Assembly: GCA_964489055.1 (NCBI GenBank)
Contig: CAZAXF010000006.1
Coordinates: 16,159 to 80,158 of the forward strand
DNA from: 66-474 sp964489055
Lineage (GTDB): Bacteria > Pseudomonadota > Gammaproteobacteria > Xanthomonadales > Rhodanobacteraceae
Length of the DNA: 64,000 bases
Direction of reading: 5' to 3'
Positions within the stretch are counted from its first letter, which is position 1. Every line of letters begins with the position of its first letter. Below are positions 54,450-62,356 of this stretch, in pieces. Under the pieces are notes generated by a model that was not told the origin of the DNA, did no database searches, and saw nothing but the letters and a program-made list of their open reading frames with translations. Made by a program: the position numbers and the translations under genes.

Positions 54450-55508
54450 GTGGCAACGATAGTCCGCAGGGTTTCGGGTGACGGCGCGGTGACTTGGCAG
54501 GCGCGCGTACGGGTGCGCGGCGAGCGACCGCAGTCCCGCACCTTCAAGCGCAAGACCGATGCGAGCGCGTGGGCCAGCAAGATCGAGGCGGATCTGGAGC
54601 ATGGCGTAGCCGCACCGGATCGGCGCCGCACCCTTGCCGACCTGATTGACCAGTACCTGGAGTACCTGCCCGCCAAGGCGCACAATCACGACACGCGCAA
54701 TGTGCGCCGGTATCTGGCGTGGTGGCGCGAGCATCGCGGTTACGTGACGCTGGATCGCCTGCGGCCGGACGTGATCGCCGCGGCGCGCGCGGAGCTCCGC
54801 AAGCGCACGACGCGCGACGGCAACCCCATATCAGGACCGACATGCAACCGCTACCTGGCCGCGCTGAGCGCCGCGTGCAAGTACGGCTGGCGAGAGCTTC
54901 GCTGGTTGCCTGGCAACCCGGTCCTGAGCGTCACGAAGGCGCCGGAGTCCGCGGGTGTGGTGCGGTTTCTGAGCGACGACGAGCGCAAGGCACTATTCGA
55001 CGCCTGCCGCGCCGACCACGACCCCAACATCCTGACGGCTGTTACCCTGGCGCTGGCGACCGGGCTTCGCTACTCGAACATCCGATACCTGCAATGGGCT
55101 GACGTGGACTTCGCGGCTGGCACGCTCACGGTTGCGCGCACGAAAAACGGCGAGGGACGCCGGGTTCCATTGATCGCCAGCGCGAAAGCCGCATTACAAG
55201 CCCACTACGACGCCGACCCTACGGGGCAAGGTTGGGTATTCAAGGGGCACACGGACGCCGCGCCAGCGGCACTGACGGCGCCATGGCGACGGGTACGCGA
55301 TGCCGCGGGATTGCAAGGCTTTCGATTCCACGACCTGCGACACACGACCGCGAGCTACTTGACGCAATCCGGGGCCGGGCTAGCGCAAGTTGCTGATGCA
55401 CTCGGACACAAGACGCTGGCGATGGCGCGCCGGTACTCGCACCAGACCGCGGAGAACGTGCGGAGCACGCTCGAAAGCATCGCCGGTAGGCTGGGGGGTG
55501 AGTCATGA
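54450..55508 (+). CDS. int: Tyrosine-recombinase integrase of the tRNA-Cys element
   Basis: A 352-residue site-specific recombinase. The N-terminal arm-binding part (MATIVRRVSGDGAVTWQARVRVRG) and SAM-like core-binding domain (~60-160) precede the catalytic domain with Arg207 (ATGLRYSNIRYL), Lys232 (RTKNGEGRR), His294 and Arg297 (FHDLRHTT), His320 (LGHKT) and the nucleophile Tyr329 (ARRYSH). The GTG at 54450 is chosen because an AGGGAC ribosome-binding site lies just upstream; the frame runs on through both tRNAs, which is clearly artefactual. It reads away from attL, and the next gene starts at its stop (ATGA). Confidence 0.95.
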   Translation: MATIVRRVSGDGAVTWQARVRVRGERPQSRTFKRKTDASAWASKIEADLEHGVAAPDRRRTLADLIDQYLEYLPAKAHNHDTRNVRRYLAWWREHRGYVTLDRLRPDVIAAARAELRKRTTRDGNPISGPTCNRYLAALSAACKYGWRELRWLPGNPVLSVTKAPESAGVVRFLSDDERKALFDACRADHDPNILTAVTLALATGLRYSNIRYLQWADVDFAAGTLTVARTKNGEGRRVPLIASAKAALQAHYDADPTGQGWVFKGHTDAAPAALTAPWRRVRDAAGLQGFRFHDLRHTTASYLTQSGAGLAQVADALGHKTLAMARRYSHQTAENVRSTLESIAGRLGGES

Positions 55509-55759
55509 CGGCCCGTCACGCGCGGTGCCGCGCCGCGATGAACCCTTCACGGGCCAAGCATCCGCGCATGGAGGTCCGCGACACCCGCAACGACACGGTC
55601 GCGGTCGTGTATACCAGCGAAGTCGATGCCCGACTCATCGCCGCGTCGCCGCGCCTGCTTTCCGCGCTGAAAGATTTGGTTCGCGCGGAGCCGTATTCGC
55701 GAGCCTACGTGTCCGCATTGAACGTTGCGAGAACCCTGGTCGCGGAGGTGGCGCCATGA
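55505..55759 (+). CDS. Small hypothetical protein of the element
   Basis: 84 residues; no recognised domain. It has a basic N-terminus (RHARCRAAMNPSRAKHPRM), then a compact segment MEVRDTRNDTVAVVYTSEVDARLIAASPRLLSALKDLVRAE that resembles short phage proteins carrying a VYTSEVDARLIAASP-type stretch. An ATGA overlap on each side ties it to the integrase and the next gene, which supports it being translated. Confidence 0.7.
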   Translation: MTARHARCRAAMNPSRAKHPRMEVRDTRNDTVAVVYTSEVDARLIAASPRLLSALKDLVRAEPYSRAYVSALNVARTLVAEVAP

Positions 55760-56331
55760 CCGCCAAACGCATTCCCGAGCCGAGCGCGCAAGACGCACTG
55801 ACGGATGCCGCCGCGCGCGAGATCAATCAATGGATGGATCGGGAAATAAACAGCATCCCGTCACTGCTCCGCACGATCGGAGGATGGATGGGCGCGGACG
55901 AGAACCTTGCCGATCGCGTCATGGACCTGACCGAGCGATTGGAGAACTTGCGTACGAGTGACGATCGCGAGGCCCTTTTGGCGGAGTTGCGGGACACTGA
56001 CAGTCGTCTTGGAGCGCTGGCATACGGACTAGCCTGCGCCGACGAATCCCTTGAGCGCGGCAATCCATACATGGCGCTGGCGTTCACTTTGCAGTCACTG
56101 CGCGAGTACGTGACCGTGGCTGAATGGAGGCCTGACGCGGTCAGTCGCAGCGTGATGGCCGCCCGGAATGACGCGAGTCATGCCGTCCATCGAAGCAACA
56201 AGCAAACCGCGCGCGATTGGTACGCCGCCCACAAGAACATGACGAAGGATGCGGCGGCGGAGAAGATGGCGAAGGACGGCGTTATCCGGGCATCCTTCCG
56301 GACGATCCGAGGCTACCTGACAGGGCTGTAA
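55756..56331 (+). CDS. Hypothetical protein with C-terminal helix-turn-helix-like segment
   Basis: 191 residues, acidic in the middle and largely helical. The last ~45 residues (ARDWYAAHKNMTKDAAAEKMAKDGVIRASFRTIRGYLTGL) look like a helix-turn-helix of the resolvase/regulator kind, so it might be a DNA-binding regulator of the element; this is inference from pattern only. It overlaps the previous ORF by 4 bases. About 115 bases separate it from the excisionase-like gene. Confidence 0.65.
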   Translation: MTAKRIPEPSAQDALTDAAAREINQWMDREINSIPSLLRTIGGWMGADENLADRVMDLTERLENLRTSDDREALLAELRDTDSRLGALAYGLACADESLERGNPYMALAFTLQSLREYVTVAEWRPDAVSRSVMAARNDASHAVHRSNKQTARDWYAAHKNMTKDAAAEKMAKDGVIRASFRTIRGYLTGL

Positions 56332-56418
56332 TCCCCTACGCGCTGCACCGCAGAACGTACAGTCTGCGGTGCCGACGGGATTCTATCCGCGACATTCGCC
56401 CCATAGCTTGTCGATACC

Positions 56419-56443
56419 GGCCAATTCCGGCCAGTGGAGGCCA
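56419..56443 (+). promoter_or_regulatory. Three 10-bp-phased GGCCA direct repeats before the excisionase-like gene
   Basis: GGCCA at 56419-56423, 56429-56433 and 56439-56443, each exactly 10 bp apart and covering the Shine-Dalgarno sequence (GGAGG, 56436-56440). Same-face spacing suits cooperative binding of a small DNA-binding protein. Confidence 0.5.
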
Positions 56444-56445
56444 GC

Positions 56446-56649
56446 ATGAAACGAAATCTGAAAACCGTCGCGGAGCTCGCGGCTGAGTCCCCGTTCACCG
56501 AGGCGCAATTGCGCTGGTGGGTGTTTACCGAGCACAACAACGGGCTGGCATCGGCCGGCGCCGTCGTGCGCATTGGCCGTCGCGTGTACATCGACGTGGA
56601 CGCCTTCGAGCGCTGGATTGACGACCAGCAAGAGAAGGTGGCCGCATGA
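56446..56649 (+). CDS. Excisionase/AlpA-like small DNA-binding protein
   Basis: 67 residues: MKRNLKTVAELAAESPFTEAQLRWWVF, then a wing (VVRIGRRVYIDVDAFERWIDDQ), the fold of MerR/AlpA-type excisionases in which a winged helix recognises short direct repeats. The ATG at 56446 lies 5 bases after GGAGG; a GTG at 56434 would place the ribosome-binding site inside the gene. It probably directs excision and may autoregulate through the phased GGCCA repeats overlapping its start. The stop overlaps the next start (ATGA). Confidence 0.8.
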   Translation: MKRNLKTVAELAAESPFTEAQLRWWVFTEHNNGLASAGAVVRIGRRVYIDVDAFERWIDDQQEKVAA

Positions 56650-56852
56650 ACCCCGCGGAGATCGCCGCGCGCGGGCACTGCACGCGCACCCCGGCGGACA
56701 TCGAGGCCGACTTGCAGTTGGCTTGCCGCACGATCGGATCGCTTGCGGGCGCGGCGCGCCTGAACGCCGCCCCTGTTGACCGCGTGGCGCTGCGGAACGC
56801 GCTGGCGGGCGTTCGCGCCCTCCTGGCCGAACGCGGGGAGGGCGCCCAATGA
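56646..56852 (+). CDS. Small hypothetical protein of the element
   Basis: 68 residues, no recognised motif (MNPAEIAARGHCTRTPADIEADLQLACRTIGSLAGAARLNAAPVDRVALRNALAGVRALLAERGEGAQ), probably all-helical. ATGA overlaps with both neighbours indicate it is part of the xis-DUF3631 transcript. Confidence 0.65.
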   Translation: MNPAEIAARGHCTRTPADIEADLQLACRTIGSLAGAARLNAAPVDRVALRNALAGVRALLAERGEGAQ

Positions 56853-57214
56853 TCCCGACCCAGAAACGACCGCGCCCGCTGGCAGGCGGGCGGCGGTTCG
56901 GAATGCAGGCTGGACAGACTGCACCGCAATCATACCAAAGCCACGACCCGGCGCAAGTGCTACTCGCGCGACTGGAAGGCGTGCAGGCGCGCCGCGACCT
57001 GCGATCGATGACACCCGGCCAGCGTTCGGCGATGAAGCAAGCAGCGCGGATTCCGCAATGGAGGGCCGCCCTGGACGCGCTCGCGCACGAGGCGCTGGTG
57101 ACGTTGATCGCTGCCAATCGACTGAGCGATGGCCGCGAGCTATCGGCCGAGGATCGCCAGCGATTGAGCGTGGCCGCGCTGCGGATATTCGACGCGCGGG
57201 AGGTGCTGGCATGA
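56849..57214 (+). CDS. Small hypothetical protein of the element
   Basis: 121 residues. It has a basic N-terminus (KRPRPLAGGRRFG), then a helical domain (DPAQVLLARLEGVQARRDLRSMTPGQRSAMKQAARIPQWRAALDALAHEALVTLIAANRLSDG). No family is recognised. ATGA overlaps on both sides place it directly before the DUF3631 ATPase; it may assist replication, which is only a guess from position. Confidence 0.65.
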   Translation: MIPTQKRPRPLAGGRRFGMQAGQTAPQSYQSHDPAQVLLARLEGVQARRDLRSMTPGQRSAMKQAARIPQWRAALDALAHEALVTLIAANRLSDGRELSAEDRQRLSVAALRIFDAREVLA

Positions 57215-58599
57215 GCGCGATCGCGAACATCGACGAACTGGCGGCGCACGAAGCGCGGGGCGCTGCTGATGACGGCGCCGCGGTGCTGGACGCGGTGCAC
57301 GCCTACATCGGGCGGTTTGTTGCATACCCGAGCGAACATGCACGTATCGCGCACGCGTTGTGGATCGCGCACGCGCACATCATGGACCGCTGGGATTCCA
57401 CCCCGCGGTTGGCGTTTTTGTCCCCTGAACCCGGCAGCGGCAAGTCGCGCGCGCTGGAAGTCACCGCGCCGCTGGTGCCAAACCCGGTTCATGCGGTCAA
57501 CACGACGCCGGCGTACCTGTTCCGCAAGGTTGCGGACCCCGACGGCCGGCCGACGATTCTGTACGACGAGATCGACACCGTGTTCGGGCCCAGGGCTAAG
57601 GAGAACGAGGAAACGCGGGGCCTGCTGAATGCGGGACATCGCAAGGGCGCCGTTGCCGGCCGCTGCGTGGTACGCGGCAAGGAAGTGTTCACCGAGGAAA
57701 TCCCGGCATACGCCGCGGTGGCACTCGCGGGGCTCGGCGGTCTGCCCGACACGATCCTGTCGCGTTCGGTTGTTGTGCGGATGCGCCGGCGCGCGCCCGG
57801 CGAAAAGATCGAACCATACCGCGCGCGGATCAACGAGGCCGAAGGTCGCCGCATCGGCGCCGCGCTCGCGGCGTGGTGCGAGGCGGTCCTGACGCGGATC
57901 GAGTGGCCCGAGATCCCGCCCGAGGTGCAGGATCGTGACGCCGATGTCTGGGAGGCGTTGATCGCGGTGGCCGACGCCGCGGGTGGGGACTGGCCGCAGC
58001 TCGCGCGCGTTGCCGCTGTTGCGCTTGTTGCGGAGTCCAAGACCAGCACCCCCAGCCTGGGTGTCCTGCTGCTGGGCGACCTTCGGGCGATCTTTGGCGA
58101 GGCTGACGCACTGCCCACCGAAACGATCCTCGAGTGCCTGCACGCGATCGAGGAATCGCCGTGGGCTGACCTGCGCGGCAAGGCGCTGGATGCGCGCGGG
58201 CTGAGCCGGCGGCTGCGGCAGTATGGCACCAAGCCGACAAAGATACGGGCCGGCGCCAAGACGTTGCAGGGTTACACCCGCGAAAGCCTGTTTGACGCCT
58301 GGACTCGCTACCTGCCGCCGCAAGCCGGCAGAAGCGGAACAATCGGAACATCCGGCACAAATGAGTCGTCGCGCGGCCCGGAGCGTTCCGGATGCGTTCC
58401 ACCTGTTCCGGATGGAGCGCCACGAAGCGGAACGCTGAAACCTAGCTGTGGCGCCATTGTTCCGGCCGTTCCGGATGTTCCGCAATCGTCCGCCGGCGGC
58501 CGCGTCTGCCCCCGATGCGACGGCGAGGGCTGTCCCTACTGCGAGTCTGATGCCAGCCGCGATTGGCCGTGGCCTGGTCAACAGGAGAACGGAGCATGA
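57211..58599 (+). CDS. DUF3631-domain ATPase, probable replication protein of the element
   Basis: A 462-residue protein. Walker A SPEPGSGKS (71-79) and Walker B ILYDEIDTVFG (Asp119-Glu120) begin an AAA-like module in which AAVALAGLGGLPDTILSRSVVVRMRRR is characteristic of DUF3631, a domain common in phage and mobile-element helicase/primase-like proteins. The C-terminal ~100 residues contain a Pro/Ser/Gly-rich linker and a two-CxxC zinc knuckle (RVCPRCDGEGCPYCESD). No primase active site is visible, so it may act as helicase only. Coupled by ATGA to both flanking genes. DNA replication after excision is the likely role. Confidence 0.8.
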   Translation: MSAIANIDELAAHEARGAADDGAAVLDAVHAYIGRFVAYPSEHARIAHALWIAHAHIMDRWDSTPRLAFLSPEPGSGKSRALEVTAPLVPNPVHAVNTTPAYLFRKVADPDGRPTILYDEIDTVFGPRAKENEETRGLLNAGHRKGAVAGRCVVRGKEVFTEEIPAYAAVALAGLGGLPDTILSRSVVVRMRRRAPGEKIEPYRARINEAEGRRIGAALAAWCEAVLTRIEWPEIPPEVQDRDADVWEALIAVADAAGGDWPQLARVAAVALVAESKTSTPSLGVLLLGDLRAIFGEADALPTETILECLHAIEESPWADLRGKALDARGLSRRLRQYGTKPTKIRAGAKTLQGYTRESLFDAWTRYLPPQAGRSGTIGTSGTNESSRGPERSGCVPPVPDGAPRSGTLKPSCGAIVPAVPDVPQSSAGGRVCPRCDGEGCPYCESDASRDWPWPGQQENGA

Positions 58600-58883
58600 C
58601 GAACGAACTTTCCGCCGCCGCGGCGCTGGACGTCCAGCGCTTGCAACGCACCGGCTACCGGGGTTTTGCGGTGCTGTACGACCCGCGCACCGGGCAGATG
58701 ACGCTATTCCACGTCGAGGCTGACGGCTGCGAGCGCGTGATGGTGGGTGACGTACCGGCCGCCGATGAGGCGCATGCCGTGATCGCGCTGCCGGGCCTTG
58801 TTGTGCCGCCGGATGCAAACCCGGACGTGGTGGCGACGCGGATGCGCGCCGAGATCGAACGCATTACGTCGCGACTGCACTAG
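58596..58883 (+). CDS. Small hypothetical protein of the element
   Basis: 95 residues with GGAG before the ATG at 58596, overlapping the ATPase stop by 4 bases. The sequence (LQRTGYRGFAVLYDPRTGQMTLFHVEADGCERVMVGDVPAADEAHAVIALPG) suggests a small beta-rich fold; no family recognised. Confidence 0.65.
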   Translation: MTNELSAAAALDVQRLQRTGYRGFAVLYDPRTGQMTLFHVEADGCERVMVGDVPAADEAHAVIALPGLVVPPDANPDVVATRMRAEIERITSRLH

Positions 58884-58892
58884 GGGAACAAC

Positions 58893-59705
58893 ATGACAAG
58901 CGCGAGGCGGCGCGCGTCCTGCATGGCACTGGCCGAATGGTGCGGGCCTGCGGGATTGCGGATCGAGTGGAGCAAGGCGGAGCGGATCGCGGCTGATCCG
59001 AGCGCAGCGCCGGAGGTTGCCGCGGGCGGCGATCCTGCCGACGTGCGTATGGGCGGCCAATTCCACGACGATCAAGACGGCTATTGCCCGAATGACGCGC
59101 TGTGTGTGTATGCACGGCACACGGTCACCACGGGACGGGATGGTGGCGTCCTGGTGACGGAGCGCCGGAAGTTTTGGGGTGAAGGTGGATTCATCCTTGC
59201 GCGGTCAGTCGCAAAGAGCCGCGGATTGTGGAAGGAAGCGGCGGCCCTGGCGATGATGCATGACGGCCCGCATGACGTACGGCCCCACCTGTTGCTACTG
59301 CACGTCGGGCAGGTTCGCAGCGAGATTGCACCTTGCGTGCGCTACGGGCGGGACTACCTGCGCGCATGGTGCGAGCGTGCCGGCGAGATGGTCCGGGCCG
59401 ATGCGTGCGAGGCCGCCGCGGCGGACGGGCTGGCGCGTGTCTACTGGGGACGCAAAACCCGGAACGCTTCCCGCGTTACGGCGGAGGATCGGGCGCAAGC
59501 GCTGCGAATGCGGAAGGCCGTCTACCTGGTCATGGTGCGCAAAGTCGAGGATGCGTTTCGGATGCGACTTGCCGAGGCCGTTGTCCTGTTCGGGTCCGCA
59601 ATGGGCGATGGCCCGGAACTGTTGGCACCGGCCAAACGCTATCATCGAAGTAGGAACAATGAATTGCCCGCCTGCAATTCATCCCTCGCGCGCCGGGCCG
59701 CGTAA
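58893..59705 (+). CDS. Hypothetical protein of the element, 270 residues
   Basis: No signal peptide or membrane segment. The N-terminal part contains GQFHDDQDGYCPNDALCVYARHTVTT; the C-terminal part is helical and basic (VYWGRKTRNASRVTAEDRAQALRMRKAVYLVMVRKVEDAFRMRLAEAVVLF). The stretch from YWGRKTR onward looks like a nucleic-acid-binding helix bundle, but I cannot place it in a family. It begins 9 bases after the previous stop and precedes the capsid gene by 166 bases. Confidence 0.6.
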   Translation: MTSARRRASCMALAEWCGPAGLRIEWSKAERIAADPSAAPEVAAGGDPADVRMGGQFHDDQDGYCPNDALCVYARHTVTTGRDGGVLVTERRKFWGEGGFILARSVAKSRGLWKEAAALAMMHDGPHDVRPHLLLLHVGQVRSEIAPCVRYGRDYLRAWCERAGEMVRADACEAAAADGLARVYWGRKTRNASRVTAEDRAQALRMRKAVYLVMVRKVEDAFRMRLAEAVVLFGSAMGDGPELLAPAKRYHRSRNNELPACNSSLARRAA

Positions 59706-59871
59706 TGCCTGGCAACAATCCAAAATCCGCAACGCACGCTTTCCACGAAAGCGCCGCGACTGCGGTCGAGTTTGCGGCCTGCCCACGGCAAGGCGCGCAG
59801 CACAAGAGCATTTCAACAATCTGCGCCAGCGCGTACATCACGCGCGGGCCACAAACTTGAGGAACACAATC

Positions 59872-61263
59872 ATGTATCGCACCAAAGACCCGGCGGAGCA
59901 ATTCACCATTGCACAGGCCGAAGCCGCGAAGGCTGGCATCACGCTCAAGGTTGGATTCGACAGCGGAGCACCCAAGGCCGACCAGTTGCAGGAGCGCGCC
60001 GACCTGCGGCGACTCTCGAACGAACTGCGCGACCAAGCGACGGCCGCCATCAAGGCGAACGACACCAAGCGCGCGGAGCAGATTACCGATGCCCTGGATG
60101 CGGTTGCCGCGATCATCGGCAACATCTCCCGCAATCTGGATTTGCAGGAAGCCGGCCGCGAGCGCGTCGAAGCGCAGTCCGCTGGCGACAACACCTTGCG
60201 CGACCAGTCGGGCAACCCCATCGGCGTCCTGTTGGCGAATGCCGACCTGCGCGATGAAGGCAAGATTGCCGCGAAGTTGGGTCACCGCACGTCGAACAAT
60301 GCGTTCGGCGGCGAGACTGGCGGCGAAGGCGGAATTGCCGCATTCTTCCGCGGAGTCGCGGGCGGTCACACGACCGACGCCATCAAGGCCAGCTTGTCCG
60401 AAGGCACGGATAGCCAAGGCGGGCACGCGGTGCCGTCCTGGCTGCTGCCGGGCATCCTGAAATCCTTGGTTCCGGCATCGTCCATGTTGCAGGCCGGCAC
60501 GAACATCGCGGTCCTGCAACAGCCTGGCGATTCGTTCAAGGTTGCCGCAGTGGACAGCGTGCCGACCGCCGCATGGCGGAACGAAAACGCCGCACTGGCG
60601 GAATCTGATCCGAGCTTCCGGGGCATCACCATCGTTCCGCGTTCGCTGGCTTTCATCTTCAAGGTGAGTCGCGAACTGTTGATGGACGCGCCCGGCATCG
60701 ATCAGGCGTTGCGCATCGCGATCGCCCAAGCCTTCGCGAAGGAGATCGACCGCGCGGGTTTGATCGGCACGGGTACGGCGCCGGAGATTCTCGGCGTGCT
60801 GAACACGACCGGCATCAACACGTACGACATGGGCACGAACGGCGCAGCGCTGGCGAACTATTCGACCATCGTCAAGGCCGCGCGCACCATCGCCGACGAC
60901 AACGCACCCAAGCCGACCGCGATCATCACCAGCAACCGGGAAGCCGAGACGATCGACCTGTTCGCCGACACGACCGGCCAACCGCTGCGCCGGCCGCCTG
61001 CACTGGACGCGATGAACTTCCTGTCCACGTCGCAGATCCCCGTGAACGACACGCACGGCACCGCAACGGATGCGGCGAGCATGTACCTGGGCGACTTCAG
61101 CCTGGCCACGCTGTACATGCGCGAGCAGTTGAGCGTGTTGAAGCTCAACGAGCTGTATGCCGCGAACGGCCAGATCGGGTTCGCCTGCCATGCGCGGGTT
61201 GACCTTGCGCTGGCGTATCCCAAGGCCTTCTGCGTGGTCAAGGGCGTCATCCCAGGCGCGTAA
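59872..61263 (+). CDS. HK97-fold phage major capsid protein
   Basis: 463 residues. The N-terminal ~170 residues are helical/charged (DQLQERADLRRLSNELRDQATAAIKANDTKRAEQITDALDAVAAII), like the delta/scaffold domain of HK97 capsids, and the mature shell domain follows from ~185. GGHAVPSWLLPGIL, AAWRNENAALAESDPSFRGITIVPRSLAFIFKVSRELLMDA, AFAKEIDRAGLIGTGTAPEILGVLN and the late YMREQLSVLKLNELYAANGQIGF are standard signatures. The ATG at 59872 has GAGGA upstream. No prohead protease gene lies upstream, so cleavage of the delta domain would need a helper enzyme. A strong hairpin follows. Confidence 0.9.
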   Translation: MYRTKDPAEQFTIAQAEAAKAGITLKVGFDSGAPKADQLQERADLRRLSNELRDQATAAIKANDTKRAEQITDALDAVAAIIGNISRNLDLQEAGRERVEAQSAGDNTLRDQSGNPIGVLLANADLRDEGKIAAKLGHRTSNNAFGGETGGEGGIAAFFRGVAGGHTTDAIKASLSEGTDSQGGHAVPSWLLPGILKSLVPASSMLQAGTNIAVLQQPGDSFKVAAVDSVPTAAWRNENAALAESDPSFRGITIVPRSLAFIFKVSRELLMDAPGIDQALRIAIAQAFAKEIDRAGLIGTGTAPEILGVLNTTGINTYDMGTNGAALANYSTIVKAARTIADDNAPKPTAIITSNREAETIDLFADTTGQPLRRPPALDAMNFLSTSQIPVNDTHGTATDAASMYLGDFSLATLYMREQLSVLKLNELYAANGQIGFACHARVDLALAYPKAFCVVKGVIPGA

Positions 61264-61420
61264 TCAGGCCACGGAAGGCGGGTATCGGGCGTGGCGTTGC
61301 TTGATCCCCGACCCGCGCGCGTCAAGCCGGCGAGTGACGCGCTCACATGAAACAACCCCGGCAATGCGAGGCAGGTTGTGCCAATGCATCGGCGTCTCCA
61401 CCTGCTGATCGCATCGGATC

Positions 61421-61448
61421 GGCCGGCACCTGTAACAGGGTGCCGGCC
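61421..61448 (+). terminator. Strong hairpin after the capsid gene, possible terminator
   Basis: A perfect 10-bp stem (GGCCGGCACC with GGTGCCGGCC) around an 8-base loop TGTAACAG, in the 211-bp interval after the capsid stop. The downstream tract (GGTTCCATCCTTT) is only moderately T-rich. Confidence 0.5.
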
Positions 61449-61474
61449 GGTTCCATCCTTTCGGAGATAGCACG

Positions 61475-61693
61475 ATGGCAGACGACAAGCCGACATGGGA
61501 CGCGGACACGGACCGATGGTTCGTTGACGTGAAGCGAGAGCTTCGACTGCGACGCAAAGCAGACTTGAGCATGCTCGAAGTAGCAGCGCATGCCATGCAC
61601 CACACCAAGCGCATGCCGACGCCTGCCACGGATGACCTGCGCCTGATCCTGGACGCACTGACCGCGCTACGGATGCGGCGGCGGTTCTGGTGA
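61475..61693 (+). CDS. Small hypothetical protein of the element
   Basis: 72 residues (MADDKPTWDADTDRWFVDVKRELRLRRKADLSMLEVAAHAMHHTKRMPTPATDDLRLILDALTALRMRRRFW): acidic start, basic middle, helical. CGGAGA precedes the ATG at 61475. It lies between the capsid and small terminase genes, where head-completion or scaffold proteins sit in phages, but no family is recognised. Confidence 0.6.
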   Translation: MADDKPTWDADTDRWFVDVKRELRLRRKADLSMLEVAAHAMHHTKRMPTPATDDLRLILDALTALRMRRRFW

Positions 61694-61786
61694 CCGGGGG
61701 CGGCTGAATGTCTATGGATGGACGGATCGGGAAACCGCGTGTCCCCGCATGCGCAGAAAATCCCGGGCACTTTTTGGAAAAATCCG

Positions 61787-62095
61787 ATGAAGAAACGCAC
61801 CAACATCCACGCACCGCCGGCGAACCTGTCGGCCGAGGCGAAACGGCTGTGGCGTGCCACGGTCGAGGAGTTCGAGTTCGAGTCCGGCGCCGACCTTGCC
61901 CTGCTGCGCCAGCTTTGCGAGTCGATCGACGGCGTGCGCGCATGCCAGAAACGGGTTCGCAAAGACGGGATGATGATCCGTGGCGCGTCGGGGCAGTTGC
62001 GCCATCACCCCCTGCTGGCCGCCGAGGCCGAATACCGCCGCGCGGTCCTGGCCTGCGTGCGCGCCCTTCGCATCACGTCCGCACCGGAGCTTTGA
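61787..62095 (+). CDS. terS: P27-family phage small terminase subunit
   Basis: 102 residues resembling P27/TerS proteins that recognise the packaging site: PPANLSAEAKRLWRATVEEFEFESGADLALLRQLCESIDGVRACQKRVRKDGMMIRGASGQLRHHPLLAAEAEYRRAVLACVRALRI carries the expected LSxEAKxxW opening, Leu-Leu-x-x-Leu-Cys helix and HPLLAAE pattern. The ATG at 61787 gives a compact protein; an earlier in-frame start at 61718 is poorer. No large terminase ATPase is adjacent, which is normal for satellites that borrow TerL. Confidence 0.8.
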   Translation: MKKRTNIHAPPANLSAEAKRLWRATVEEFEFESGADLALLRQLCESIDGVRACQKRVRKDGMMIRGASGQLRHHPLLAAEAEYRRAVLACVRALRITSAPEL

Positions 62096-62098
62096 CCC

Positions 62099-62356
62099 AT
62101 GCCCACGACTGACCGCAGACCCCGCACCCGCCGCCGTACGAAAGCCGCGAGCGACTTCACCAGCATGACCGCGCTCCGCACCGCGATCACGGACACCCAC
62201 GCCGACGATGACGCCTGGCGCGGCGTGCGGTCCCGCGTCGCACGCTTCCTGGCAGCCCGTGTCGGCGATACCGGCCGCGCACTGGCGATCGCCGATGTCT
62301 ACCACCGGCGCCCCGAGCTGATGGGCTTGAACGCGCCGCGTGGGAGAGTTCGGTGA
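62099..62356 (+). CDS. Small hypothetical protein of the element
   Basis: 85 residues with a very basic start (MPTTDRRPRTRRRTKAASDFTS) and a short helical body ending MGLNAPRGRVR. Three bases separate it from terS, and its stop overlaps the ART gene start (GTGA). No family recognised; a nucleic-acid-binding role is possible from charge alone. Confidence 0.6.
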   Translation: MPTTDRRPRTRRRTKAASDFTSMTALRTAITDTHADDDAWRGVRSRVARFLAARVGDTGRALAIADVYHRRPELMGLNAPRGRVR

